Shown: positions 30,859-40,930 of the stretch, piece after piece
Position numbering within the stretch: position 1 is the first letter of the stretch
How the letters are laid out: each line of letters starts with the position of its first letter
From: Dendrolimus kikuchii
Lineage: Eukaryota > Arthropoda > Insecta > Lepidoptera > Lasiocampidae
Assembly: GCA_019925095.2 (NCBI GenBank)
Contig: CM034410.1
Coordinates: 13,976,436-14,040,435 of the forward strand
Reading direction: 5' to 3'
DNA length: 64,000 nt
Position numbers and translations under genes: made by a program
Notes under the pieces: model-generated
What the model saw: the letters and a program-made list of their open reading frames with translations, nothing else
Database searches by the model: none
What the model was told of the DNA's origin: nothing

Positions 30859-31295
30859 TGTTACGAATTGCAGGACTCGAATTAAAATGCCGTTGGAATT
30901 ACTTTAGAATGTATTAGAACTATACAAACACATATAACACAGGTACAAATATAACTGAACACAACCAGTCCAAACGTAAAGCACGATTCAATAACACGCG
31001 CAAACTCCGTCACTAAATAGTTAACCGAATGTACACAAGTCTTGCTCCTCTTGTGGTTATCGCTCGATTGCTGATCTCTCCATTGGGCCATTGCTTTATA
31101 CTGCACCGATACAATATGTCTGCCCGACCGCGTGAACCAAATTTCTTAGAATCAGTCCGACACACCTGGCTAATGACTGCCATAAAAGATTAAACACAAA
31201 GTAAACAAAAGAAGTCTAAATGCGGAAAGGTAATAAAGTGTATTTTTATGGTATGCAGGTGTGAATCCACTTTTGTCGGCGTGTAGGTCGTAACA
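30859..31295 (-). mobile_element. Solo LTR (family R), copy B
   Basis: tgttac...gtaaca ends with a perfect 4-bp duplication atag (30855-30858 and 31296-31299). Minus-strand orientation: its TATA-like and polyadenylation words lie on that strand. Confidence 0.8.
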
Positions 31296-31439
31296 ATAGA
31301 ATAGAATAGAATGCTTTATATTGCACACAAGAAAACGTTACACATGAGTTAACAATAATTTAACTAGTATAATCGGCAGTCTTATCGCTAATGGTTAAAA
31401 ACATTAAATTATAGCGACCCAGAATGAATAATACTAAAC

Positions 31440-31555
31440 TGACAACAACACTAGGGGCACACACACCAAACACACACAAACATATATACGCACACACACA
31501 AACACACACACACACAAACACAAAAACACACATACAAACACACACGCACTCATAG
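31440..31555. repeat. Degenerate (CA)n tract
   Basis: Cytosine-adenine alternation with interruptions. From 31556 to 31964 the DNA is AT-rich without recognised features. Confidence 0.8.
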
Positions 31556-31975
31556 TTTTAGGTTAATTAATGAATAATTCAATTATATTTAAGTTCCTAT
31601 AATAAAATTGTGTTGGGTGTCGCGATACAGACCTAGAGACTAGTGCAGCAACCGCCGCCAAAAAAATTGTAGCCTTAATTTTAATTCAAAATGTGTTATT
31701 ACCCTAAATTTTAGATATAATTATATAAGGCCTAGAAATAAGTTTATATAAATAAATGAATTTAAATTTGAATCTCAAAATTTGAACTTGAATTAATAGC
31801 GATTTCTTGTAGTCAAGCTTCTGGAGATAATTTACATTTCTATTATTGCCGACTGCATGCAGTACGCATAATTTAAAATATAATAATCATATATGCATAT
31901 ATTAATAGCAAATAAAAAAATACAAATATACATAAATTTACATATACATACATAAATTACTGTTTAGAAATTTAT

Positions 31976-32484
31976 GTTTGCGCGGTGCTGGTACCTACGC
32001 TCACGTATGGAAGCGAGAGTTGGGTATGGAAGAGAGAGCATGAAAGTAGAGTAAACGCGGTCGAGATGCGAGCACTGCACAAAATTTGCGGAGTGACGCT
32101 TGCGGACCGCTTTCGTAATACCCAAGTAAGAAAGAGAGTTGGTCTGAAAGAGAGTGTCGGGGTGAAGGTAAGGAAAGGAATGCTCCGGTGGTTCGGGTAT
32201 GTGGAAAGAATGCATGATGAAAGAATGACTAAACAGATATACAATGCAAAAGTTGATGGATGCAGAAGTCGTGGAAGGCCACGACACACCTTCCATGATC
32301 AAATTGATCGTGTACTAGCAGAAGGTGATGTCAGGAGCCTTAAGAACAGACGAGCGTGCATGACAAGAGTTATGAATGTCAAAGAAGCAAGTGAGGTGTG
32401 TAAGAATAAGCCTAAATGGCGCTCTGTTGTTCGTGCCTACCCCGCAAGGGAACTGGCGTGAAGTTATGTATGTATGTATGTGTG
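31976..32484 (+). mobile_element. RTE-like LINE, copy 4 (5'-truncated)
   Basis: Open from near VLVPTLTYGSESWVW to the stop after YPARELA (ORF 31985-32461), then the TATG tail. Target duplication tagaaatttat at 31965-31975 and 32485-32495. No stop interrupts the remaining frame, so the copy is fairly young. Confidence 0.9.
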
Positions 32485-32489
32485 TAGAA

Positions 32490-32720
32490 ATTTATTAAGT
32501 GATCTTCGAGGAGTCTATTGTAAGATGTAAGTGACTTTGCACTTCTGATCCTCATTGCTAATGCATTCCACAACTTTACAGCCTGCAGAGTAAAAGATTT
32601 CTGCCAAAATTGCGTACAATGTATCGGCGTCATTAGTCGCAGATTTTCTAATGATCTTATGAGCCTTGTACTACTTGAAAGAACTCAAAGCGTTTCTTCG
32701 AATAGTAGGGCATTTTTGGG
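32490..32720 (-). mobile_element. LINE reverse transcriptase C-terminal relic (CR1/Jockey-like)
   Basis: Minus frame reads KSFTLQAVKLWNALAMRIRSA...YNRLLEDHLI, the 'LWN-LP..IR' C-terminal pattern. The RTE-like copy 4 inserted just beyond its end. Confidence 0.6.
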
Positions 32721-33049
32721 CTAAAAAGTACATTATACAAACGGGTAAGATATGAGTATACATACAAACTCATTCTCATTTATAATATTAGATAAGATTA
32801 ACGTGTTTTTTCTACGTAAACATATTAGTTTTAGTGATGGACGTTATTGTAAACAGAGCCCCGTGTTTTGTTCAGTGTTGTAGTACAATGTTTGATGTGT
32901 TATTTAATATTAGGGCACGCAGCTGTTGTTTATGGTTGCGTAGCAAAAATTACAATAAATCTTGCAAGTGTATGGCAGTAGACGAATCATTAGTGTTGCG
33001 TAGAATCGATAAACATCCGCCGTCTTCGCTTATTTAACTATAGAACCAT

Positions 33050-33200
33050 AAAAAGTTGACGTGTTAGAGCCATGCTGAAATCATTACTTAGATTACAGCT
33101 CTTAGGCCAGGCTAAATCGATGTGATACCACACAAACACAATATCGGCGTGAAACCGTTGACCTTGAACTAAACGTGTTTCATACGGTGAGTGAGAGTTC
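33050..33200. repeat. Interspersed repeat (family M), copy 1
   Basis: gacgtgttagagccatgctgaa...cagctcttaggccaggcta... resembles 45318-45420. No coding sequence. Bases 32721-33049 include a 67-codon frame that I do not believe is a gene. Confidence 0.5.
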
Positions 33201-33436
33201 CGATAGCAAACTTACTACATCTTCTATCCCATCATCCCTATTTTTTTTATTTTTTTTTTGGTTTGGTTCGCAAACTGGCCAACTCAGCTTACCTTTATTT
33301 AAACAAAACTAGAGTACAGATAATATGGTTGCTGACTGGCCTTCTTGGTGCGAACACAGCATGCATTATATAAAGACATTGAGTACATAGTAATTTAGAA
33401 AAAAAGAAGAAATTAATAATTAATGAAGTTAAATAA

Positions 33437-33800
33437 TCCCATATTCCCTATCCTATATCCTCTATCCTACATTCCGTATCCTATATTTCCTATCCCATAT
33501 TCCCTATCCTATATTCTATATTCCATATTCCCTATCCTATATTTCCTATCCCATATTCCCTATCCTATATTCTGTATTCCATATTCCCTATCCTATATTT
33601 CCTATCCCATATTCCCTATCCTATATTCTGTATTCCATATTCCCTATCCTATATTTCCTATCCCATATTCCCTATCCTATATTCTGTATTCCATATTCCC
33701 TATCCTATATTTCCTATCCCATATTCCCTATCCTATATTCCGTATCCCATATTCCCTATCCTATATTTCCTATTCTATATTCCATATCCTATCCTCTGTA
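33437..33800. repeat. Pyrimidine-rich minisatellite
   Basis: Variants of 'attccctatcctatattt/ctgtattccat' arranged in a higher-order unit of about 56 bp, repeated several times, with sub-units close to 14 bp. It yields a spurious PIFPILY-type frame. Confidence 0.9.
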
Positions 33801-33889
33801 TCCGGCTGGTTCCTATATCTTAATTAACTTACTTACTTCAGCATCCGTTTGAATTTTGACATTACTTGAGTGGAGCTTATATCAAACTA

Positions 33890-34035
33890 GCTGTTACCCG
33901 CGACTTCGTCGGCGTGGAATTTAATTTAATTTAATTTGCCTTTCAGTTATTTTCTTTTAAAATAAAACTAGCCTAAGTTACTCCTCATAAGCTATCTGCA
34001 AGTGAAAGTCTCATCAAAATCGGTCCAGCCGTGGT
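33890..34035 (-). mobile_element. Helitron fragment cut by family A
   Basis: CTAG at 33889-33892 followed by gttacccgcgacttcgtcgg..., ending at 'atcggtccagccgtggtta' where a family A piece begins. Confidence 0.5.
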
Positions 34036-34036
34036 T

Positions 34037-34168
34037 ATTAGTGACCAGATTCCAGTCCCATCTACGAGTCCGGCAGCACATGTGCTTATGTCCATACGCG
34101 GTAATCATTTTCCAACAAATTTGAGCCGTCAGCCCGTCTGCTGTATTCCAGCAATATTTTTTTTTTAA
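34037..34168 (+). repeat. Family A fragment
   Basis: Diverged 3' part (tagtgaccagattccag... to ...ctgctgtattccagcaatatttt). Confidence 0.7.
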
Positions 34169-34480
34169 ATCCCACGTTTCAGCATACAACATAGATTCTA
34201 AGCTTATGGCACTGATATTAAAATGTGTTCGTGGTAGTTTTCTGTTGTGTCAAATAAAATAAATAAACAAATAATATTATTAACAGCCCGTCCTAAAAAT
34301 GAAACAGTGTAAATTTCTAAAAATATATACAAAATACTAAAATAAACTAAGGTATAAAATAAAAATATAAACTAAATACAACGCGTGTACCTATTAGCAG
34401 TATGAACTATCATAGAAATGGCTGAGTGACGATCGAGTGAAATCAGTTTTAAAATTCAAAAACGGAATTTAATAAACAAA

Positions 34481-34750
34481 ATGGCGTCCTCTAACGGTAA
34501 AGAAAGTGCCAAAATGACTACGTCTATAGACAGTTTAAAATTGTCCAGTAAGAACACATCGGTTTGCTCCTCAAAACATGCCTCTTCTGAGTCAGTCCTC
34601 TCGAGGAAAGAGAAGGAGAGTCTCCAAATGCAGGAGTGCAAGAAGAAACTGCTGGCAATGGAGCCTCAGATCATCATACGGGATGAGAACGTGGTGTTAC
34701 GGTCGCCTCCACAAAAGAAGATTATGATGCCGCCTACTATAAACCCTGAG
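34481..34750 (+). CDS. Putative host gene, first coding exon
   Basis: ATG in a good context (aacaaaATGG) opens 90 codons ending NPE at a GAG|GTTAGT splice donor, phase 0. The protein is hydrophilic, with Ser/Lys-rich low complexity at the start and a charged middle (SRKEKESLQMQECKKKLLAM) followed by EPQIIIRDENVVLRSPPQKK. It matches none of the repeat families here. I do not recognise the protein and name no function. If real, further exons would lie downstream on the plus strand, but none is evident beyond exon 2. Confidence 0.5.
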
Positions 34751-34821
34751 GTTAGTACATAGGACCTTATTTATAAAAATATCTATAAGCAAAGTTTAAC
34801 AAACTCATTACACTCTTTAAG

Positions 34822-35016
34822 AAGCTATCAGTGGCTCGGGGTGGAAATTCGGCTAGGGAAAGTCAGTTAATACAACACCGTATGATGCAAGAAGTATTAG
34901 CATATTTTGAAACAAAAGCCGGTGCCCGATCGGGTTATGAGTTACTATTTAATTCAATACATATATATTTATACAGTGATAATATATGCACGAATAACAA
35001 ACGTAAACGCCAATAA
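34822..35016 (+). CDS. Putative host gene, second exon (3' end uncertain)
   Basis: After a 71-base intron ending ctctttaag, phase 0 is kept and the frame reads KLSVARGGNSARESQLIQH, then RMMQEVLAYFETKAGARSGYELLF. A stop occurs at 35014-35016. The last codons overlap a short repeat (cgtaaacgccaat-aat-catggcgctttcg at about 34999 and again at 35091), so the exon may truly end earlier, for example at a gttatg donor near 34938. Confidence 0.4.
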   Translation, partial: KLSVARGGNSARESQLIQHRMMQEVLAYFETKAGARSGYELLFNSIHIYLYSDNICTNNKRKRQ

Positions 35017-35160
35017 ATTCATGGCGCTTTCGACCTTTTAGTTGCTAGTTATTTTTGTAGAAACACTAGTAATATGTTTGAAGAGAACGCGTAAACGCCA
35101 ATGAATGCATGGCGCTTTCGGCTTTTTGGTCGCTTTTCACTAGTTTTTTAAAGATAGGCC
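34990..35160. repeat. Short tandem pair with 'cgtaaacgccaat' motif
   Basis: Two copies of cgtaaacgccaat-aat-catggcgctttcg about 92 bp apart; a third, inverted, is at 43430-43480. Element class unknown. Confidence 0.5.
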
Positions 35161-35199
35161 ATAGGAAATCAAGTTGTATGAAGTCCACGCCACTGGAAG

Positions 35200-35200
35200 C

Positions 35201-35236
<36 letters not shown>

Positions 35237-35238
35237 AT

Positions 35239-35292
<54 letters not shown>
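35200..35292. repeat. (AT)n microsatellite
   Basis: About 90 bp of TA repeats with a few TAT interruptions. Confidence 0.9.
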
Positions 35293-35384
35293 GGTGGTTT
35301 GATACTGAAATAATAATAAACATAAGATAATTTTTTATCTCGGGAGTCGTGACTTAAATACTCAATTTCCTTTTTAAGTGTGAT

Positions 35385-35480
35385 TCTGCCAAACAGGCAG
35401 ACAGGATACGTAATGGAAAATGTTTACCGTTGCCTACAGACGTGTGCAGCACCAGGGCCCAAGCCAACTGTTGATAGCCT
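35385..35480 (-). repeat. Family A fragment, strongly diverged
   Basis: caggcagacaggatacgtaatggaaaatgtttaccgttgcctac...caccagggcc: the 3'-end part only. Confidence 0.5.
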
Positions 35481-35608
35481 TTAGGAGAGGATGCAATAGG
35501 TGGATGAGCTAGGAAAGGTGTTTACAGAGCCAGCTGCCAGGAGTCCCACATACCCTTCGGTGAGCCCCTCCGAGGTCTGAGGGGATGCGCATCATCATTA
35601 AGCCTATA

Positions 35609-35754
35609 AGTAGCCATCATGCCAATAAGTAAACAAAAGAAGACGACCATAAAAGAATTTAAATGTTATTAGTTCAAATGCCGACGGGTAATAAATGTGC
35701 CTTGCTTCAGATATACAGGTGGATTTTGTTTTTGTCGGGACCTGAGTTGTAACA
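35609..35754 (-). mobile_element. Solo LTR (family R) fragment, copy E
   Basis: About 146 bp ending gagttgtaaca, nearly identical to the end of copy D (40090-40237), and followed by the same downstream sequence as D. Confidence 0.7.
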
Positions 35755-35772
35755 GTATATTAGATAGGCACA

Positions 35773-35960
35773 ACTAGTGGGCATGTCAAATGATCTCCTA
35801 CCCTGAAAAAGTCAAAATATAGAACCCGATTATAGCGCTACCTACCGGGTCAAATTATAAATCTAAACCGACCAGGGATCCTCTCAAGCACACACAAAAA
35901 AATGACATCAAAATTGCTCCAGCAATTGAGGAGTTCAGTGACATACACACATATAAAAGA
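35773..35960 (-). mobile_element. Non-autonomous Helitron
   Basis: CTAG at 35773-35776; 5' TC at 35960-35959 (tcttttatatgtgtg on the minus strand). Carries the family core acccgattatagcgctacctaccgggt. Abuts the next copy with one base between them. Confidence 0.65.
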
Positions 35961-35961
35961 A

Positions 35962-36170
35962 CTAGCTGTCCCGGCAGACGTTGTTCTGCCCTGAAGAAAT
36001 AAAATTTTGAACCCGATTGCAGCGCCACCTACCGGGTCCAAATGTAAGCTATCCTATCTTTCAAGTCTGATCAAACTGCACACGGTGTGAAAATTTGATT
36101 AAAATCGGTCAAGTAGTTTAGGAGTCCATTGAGGACAAACATTGTGACACGAGATTTATATATATTAAGA
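35962..36170 (-). mobile_element. Short non-autonomous Helitron, intact termini
   Basis: On the minus strand: 5' TCTTAATATATATAAATC, 3' ...CTAG, 209 bp, with flanking A on the 5' side and T on the 3' side, as expected for Helitron insertion between A and T. A 6-bp stem hairpin (GGCAGA-acaacg-TCTGCC) lies about ten bases before CTAG, the usual Helitron 3' signal. No coding sequence, so it depends on a Rep/helicase supplied elsewhere. Confidence 0.8.
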
Positions 36171-36183
36171 TTATACAGATATA

Positions 36184-36355
36184 CTAGCGACTCGGGCAGA
36201 CATTGCCCTGCCCTGATAAAATAATAAATCTAGAACCCGATTGCAGCGCCACCTATCGGATCCAATTCTGAATCTAAACGTTTCAGGAAAAGCAAAGTAG
36301 TCGTTATGACAACGCGAACGAAGTTTTGTCAGCCCTACTACTTTAAAATATACCT
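36184..36355 (-). mobile_element. Helitron relic
   Basis: CTAG at 36184-36187 and the core acccgattgcagcgccacctatcgg; the 5' part is replaced by unrelated sequence with 'gaacgaagttttgtcagcc'. Confidence 0.55.
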
Positions 36356-36631
36356 ACCGTTACTGCCCCACATAACTGAACATATTCTTAAACTTAGAGG
36401 GCACCAAGATTGTTAGTCAAGAAGTAGATACCTCGATTTATGTGTGTGAAACTTTGTGAATTGCAAAGTTTCGTAGGATCTGATACGGGAGTAAGCTGTG
36501 TTGTTGAACATCAAAGGGAATCGTGCTAGACGAGAATGTTTGGAAGGAATTAGTGCGGTGAAATGTGTAGAGCCTGGAAAATGTTGGGAGGACCTTATGT
36601 ATGTACAACATATAATTACATATTATTCTAT

Positions 36632-36945
36632 CCGTGCAGGAACGGAGAAAGAATACAATTTCCTGCGGCCGGGCGGCCTGTCGTAAGAGGCGACAAAACA
36701 ACCCACAGCCAGGTGGTAGGGCATTTGCCCGACTGGATGGCTACCACCCCTGGTCTAAAGTATGTCGCCATAACAACCTTGAGTTGTGTTCCGGCATTAG
36801 TGACCAGGTTCCAGTTTCCCTTAAGAGAGCAGCAGCGCATTTGTAGCATCTTTAGTGTTACAAATGTCCATAGGTGATGGTAACCGCTTTCCATCGAGTG
36901 GGCCGTCTGCCTGTCTGCTGAACTCCAGCAATTAAAAAAAAAATT
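36632..36945 (+). repeat. Family A repeat, reference copy
   Basis: About 314 bp: starts atccgtgcaggaacggag, has the invariant words cctgtcgtaagaggcgac, ccaggtggtagggcat, ctaccacccctggtctaaag, tgtgttccggcattagtgacc, cgctttccatc, gggccgtctgcctgtctgctgaact and ends with an A-rich tail after gcaatt. A one-sided poly-A tail suggests a SINE-like retroposon. I see no convincing tRNA-type A and B boxes at the head and no clear target duplications. The minus strand happens to be open for about 90 codons in many copies, but that frame is not conserved as protein. Confidence 0.85.
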
Positions 36946-37194
36946 AAAAAAAAAATATAGGTACAAGCTAAAGGCGATACTAGCAACGTGTTTTCTTTCA
37001 TTAGCAAAAACCGCATCGACATCGGCTCTGTAGTTTTTACATGAATCTCGAACAAACAGACAAGAAATCTAAAAAAAAATCAGTGTTCTCCATCGTTTAT
37101 ATAGTCTATTCCATTTGGTTTTTTTTTAATAGCTTTAAACTTTAATGTACAGACACGGAATATTTAGAATTTTATAGATACATATAGATATATA

Positions 37195-37665
37195 GTAGCG
37201 AGCCCAGCAGACGATGTCGTGAAAAATAAACATCGTGGTCCCGTTTGCAGCGCCACCTACGTACTGGGTCCAATTGTGACAAATCCATTCTTGAATCCAC
37301 CCACTTGCACACTAGTAGCACTGCACATGCACAATCACTATACACAACAGTGATAAAGAACTCAACTCAAACACTCGCACATTGAAATGCAAACATGTTA
37401 ACTTTTTATTAATAAAATCCAGTAACATAAGAGAATACACCATACAAAAAGAATACCGCGACGCAAAACGATGGTGGCGCCATCTCTTAATAAATCTAGA
37501 AAACTAAACTCCATATACATTGAAAAAAACTGAACTTGAATATTTATCAATAAATAGAATTTAGTTAGACACACACAAAAAAATTCATCAAAATCCGTCC
37601 AACCGTTTAGGACGAGCTCAGTGACATACAAACGAAAACAATAATTATTTATGTAAAGATAGATA
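37195..37665 (-). mobile_element. Helitron relic, enlarged
   Basis: Starts agtagcgagcccagcagacgatgtcg with the core cccgtttgcagcgccacctac, and near the far side has atcaaaatccgtccaaccgtttaggac. About 240 bp of unrelated sequence lies between these two landmarks. Confidence 0.5.
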
Positions 37666-38190
37666 GAATGTCGAAACTCCATGGCCATGGGTTCTAGAAG
37701 CTCACCGTCTTTATCCTGACCTATGTAAACGTGTGAAAGAAGTCTGACGCGACCGAAAAGCTGGCCTGTATTTTAGAGAACGCACAAGCGTTGCCATCCA
37801 ACGTGCTAACGCAGTCAGCGTTAAGAGAACGTTCCCAGCTGACAGTGATATGGGGCCTATTTATTATTTACAATTATTATTTTAAAGCTGTAGGTTATAT
37901 TCATTGTACATTTTATTAATAAGTTTTTTTTTAATATAATTAAATAAATAAATGTTATTTAAAACTAAACTAAATTATAAATAAATTAAACTAAAAATAA
38001 ACTACACAAACTAAAATTAAACTATAAAATCTAGTACCAGACCGCTGTCAGTCGGAAGCGTGCCCAAAAGACTGGTCACGTTGCCTCGATGAATGGCAAC
38101 GCTAATGCGTTGCCCGAGGTATAAACTAGCCTTTTGGTCACGTGAGACATCCACCTGACGTTTGGCTACGTTTCAATATAACTTGTGCGT
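37666..38190. other. Unassigned stretch
   Basis: Contains a short A/T-rich run of 'ctaaattaaa'-type near-repeats (37930-38030) and nothing coding that I can recognise. Confidence 0.4.
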
Positions 38191-38191
38191 C

Positions 38192-38429
38192 TCAGGCCCC
38201 CATGGTCCCAGTCTCGATCCCAAAATCCGCAAATATGTAGCCATTGCCGATAGCTGAGTATTTGCGGCGTTCTAGGGCCTCGTGTTGTGCAGCAGCTGTA
38301 CCGGCAGACATGCTAGTGGCTGGAAGATGGGACGCTGCCAAAGTATCGACGCAAGACTCGTCCCATACTAAGGGGCGACCCATCTTCCAGGGCACCAATG
38401 ACATACCATTGGGTCTCTTGCCATCGTCG
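38192..38429 (-). mobile_element. Retroelement C-terminal relic
   Basis: Minus frame reads DGKRPNGMSLVPWKMGRPLVWD...CVDTLAASH, resembling the conserved 'DGKRPDG-TLVPW--GR-LVWD-T-VDTLAPSH' stretch that follows some animal reverse transcriptase genes. The RTE-like copy 5 inserted at its upstream edge. Confidence 0.5.
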
Positions 38430-38437
38430 CAATAAAT

Positions 38438-39215
38438 ACATACACATACATAATTTCGCGCCAGTTCCCTTGCGGGGTAGGCACGAACAACAGAGCGCCA
38501 TTCAGGCTTATTCTTACACACCTCACTTGCTTCTTTGATATTCATAGCTCTTGTCATGCAGGCTCGTCTGTTCCTAAGGCTCCTAACATCGCCTTCTGCT
38601 AGTACACGATCAATTTGATCATGGAAGGTGTGTCGTAGCCTTCCACAACTTCTGCATCGATCCACTTATGCATTGTATATCTGTTTAATCAGTCTTTCGT
38701 CAGGCATTCTTTTCACATGCCCGAACCACCGGAGCATTCCTTTCCTTACCTTCACCCCGACACTCTCTTTCAGACCAACTCCCTTTGTTACTTCGGTAAT
38801 ACGAACGCGGTCCGCGAGCGTCATTCCGCAGATTTTGCGCAGTGCTCGCATCTTGACCGCATTTACTCTACTTTCATGGTCTCTCTTCCATACCCAACTC
38901 TCGCTTCCATACGTGAGCGTAGGTACCAGCACCGCGTTGTGTATGGCAAGCTGGGCCTTTTGACTCAGTCTCTTAGCGCCTAGAACTTTACCTGACGCTC
39001 CATTCACACTATTCCCCAAATTCACTCTTCTTTCTATATCAGTGGTGTACCTTCCATCCCTGCTAAAAGCACATCCAAGATATACAAACTCATTCACTTG
39101 CTCCAACATAACATCATCGACCATTACCCTTGTATTCGTTCTGGTTTCTTCTCTTTCAAACACCATAACCATTGTTTTCTTCGCATTCAAATGTAACCCT
39201 CTCGCCTGACAGTCA
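38438..39215 (-). mobile_element. RTE-like LINE, copy 5 (longest; one nonsense codon)
   Basis: Longest copy: from the end of the reverse transcriptase palm (DCQARGLHLNAKKTMVMVF) through VYLGCAFSRDGRYTTDIERR, the YGSESWVW and GHVKRM regions to YPARELA and the tail. The AAA of the usual 'NAK' has become TAA, so the frame is broken between 38666 and 38665. Target duplication caataaat at 38430-38437 and 39216-39223. Confidence 0.88.
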
Positions 39216-39223
39216 CAATAAAT

Positions 39224-39554
39224 GTTATGTGCTAAATATAAAAAAGGTAGATAGATGAATCACTTTCGTTGAAACTGAAACACAGAAGTGAACTATGTAA
39301 TCAGCCTCATCTACTCATATGCAATGCTTCGCAAATGCGTGATACAAAGCCTTATTTCTTATAAATATGTATTATATTTTTCCCCATTTTTCTAGTATAA
39401 ACGTAAAGTATCAGGCACGGGTTAGTACTGCTTTCATAACTGTACAGACACGAGCGATTTTGACGTGTATTTATTAGGCTGTAGCTCAGAATTGACGTAT
39501 CATAATATATCTAAGGTAAGGCGATTCAATAGTAAATTATTACGTTCTATTTAT
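39224..39554. other. Unassigned stretch
   Basis: No coding or repeat signal recognised. Confidence 0.4.
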
Positions 39555-39555
39555 T

Positions 39556-39730
39556 ACTAGCTTACTTGGCAAACGTTGCCATAAAAATAAATAAAAACAC
39601 CATAGGAGGGTAAAAAATACTTCACGACCTATTCTAAATCTCATACCTACCACATATAAAAAAAAATCATTAAAATCGGTTAAGCCGTTTCGGAGGAGTT
39701 TGAACACAAACACCGTGACTTGAGATTTTT
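39556..39730 (-). mobile_element. Helitron relic
   Basis: CTAG near 39558, ttacttggcaaacgttgcca hairpin region, and atcggttaagccgtttcggagg toward the other side; right edge is taken over by the next LTR. Confidence 0.5.
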
Positions 39731-39734
39731 ATAT

Positions 39735-40237
39735 TGTTCCGAGTTTAGCGGGACTCCAATTAAAATGCCGTTGGAATTATTATAGAGCTTATTAGAACTA
39801 TACAAACACGTCGTATAACACAGGTACAAATACAACCGAACACAACAAATCCAAACGTAATGCAGAAGGTCGTAATTCAATAAAACATGCAAAGTCCGTC
39901 ACTAATAGATTACCGAATGTACACACGTGTCGCCTTGATCGTGTTTCTCGCTCGAATGCCTCCCCCCTCCATCAGATCATTGTTTTATACTGCACAAATA
40001 CAATATGTCGGCCCGGCAACGTGGACCGAATTTCCTAGAATCAGCTTTTACTTTAAAATCCGTAACACCTGGCTAATGATTACAATACAACAATAAGCCG
40101 TATGCCAATAAGTAAACAAGAGAAGACGACCATAAAAGAATTTAAATGTTATTAGTTCAAATGCCGACGCGTAATAAATGTGCTTTGTTTCAGATATACA
40201 GGTGGATTTTGTTTTTGTCAGGACCTGAGTTGTAACA
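39735..40237 (-). mobile_element. Solo LTR (family R), copy D
   Basis: tgttcc...ttgtaaca, about 503 bp, longer than copies A-C. The 4-bp flanks are atat and gtat (one mismatch). Contains a minus-strand polyadenylation word and a TATA-like sequence as in the other copies. Confidence 0.7.
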
Positions 40238-40256
40238 GTATATTAGATAAGCACAA

Positions 40257-40756
40257 CTAGTGGGCACGTCAGATGATCTCCTACCCTGAAAAAGTAAAAA
40301 TATAGAACCCGATTATAGCGCTACCTACCGGGTCCAATTATAAATCTAAACCGACCAGGGATCCTCTCAAATACACACAAAAAAAAGTTTTTAAATACAA
40401 GCTTTTGACATTCTGGATATCATGTAGCAGCAGAGTGCTAGCCAAGACAAGTAAAACGAGCCCAAACACGACGGGTCTATCTTGTTTAGTACAGGAGTTT
40501 CTATGGCCACCTTCCCATTCCATCATCAGATCAGCTCCATGGTACCATATTATTGCATTGTCACACGATATACATATGTTTGCAAAATTTCAGCTCAATT
40601 GAAAACCGGGAAGTTGGTCAAATTTAACTTGCAAGATTCCACCCGAACTTACTTCCATACATACATCCATTGCAAGTTAAATAAAAGCTTGTAAAAATGA
40701 CATTAAAATCTTTCCAGCCATTGAGGAGTTCAGTGACATACACACGTATAGAACGA
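40257..40756 (-). mobile_element. Helitron interrupted by a small inverted-repeat insert
   Basis: Matches 35773-35960 at both ends (ctagtgggca... and ...ttgaggagttcagtgacatacacacgtat). The middle holds an extra 300 bp at 40390-40690. Confidence 0.65.
40397..40690. mobile_element. MITE-like insert in Helitron
   Basis: Ends acaagctttt and aaaagcttgt are a perfect 10-bp inverted repeat; a second inner inverted word (acttgcaag/ cattgcaagt) is near the right side. Absent from the related Helitron at 35773-35960. A-rich flanks prevent defining a target duplication. Confidence 0.5.
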
Positions 40757-40765
40757 TTATACATA

Positions 40766-40930
40766 CTAGTGGTCGCCCATTGGTCGAAATTCGACCATAA
40801 TTAATTTAAATTATAAGTTTGAATATTATTAAGATTCTGTTGTCAAAGACATATATACTTCTATAGTCACAGATTGCATAATTAAAAAAAAATATTAACG
40901 TTCGTCGCTTCTTCTCTATATCTATCTATA
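40766..40930 (-). mobile_element. Helitron relic
   Basis: CTAG at 40766-40769, tggtcgcccattggtcgaaattcgacc hairpin, AT-rich remainder. Confidence 0.5.

Noticed and set aside
33423..33827. 134-codon frame of PIFPILY-type repeats.
   Set aside because: Direct translation of the minisatellite; no start context or other coding evidence.
36628..36966. Open frames of about 60-160 codons on the minus strand of many family A copies (MESGYHRLWTFATPK...).
   Set aside because: The same sequence is open in several frames on both strands, differences among copies are not biased to silent positions by eye, and no domain is recognisable. It behaves as a non-coding repeat.
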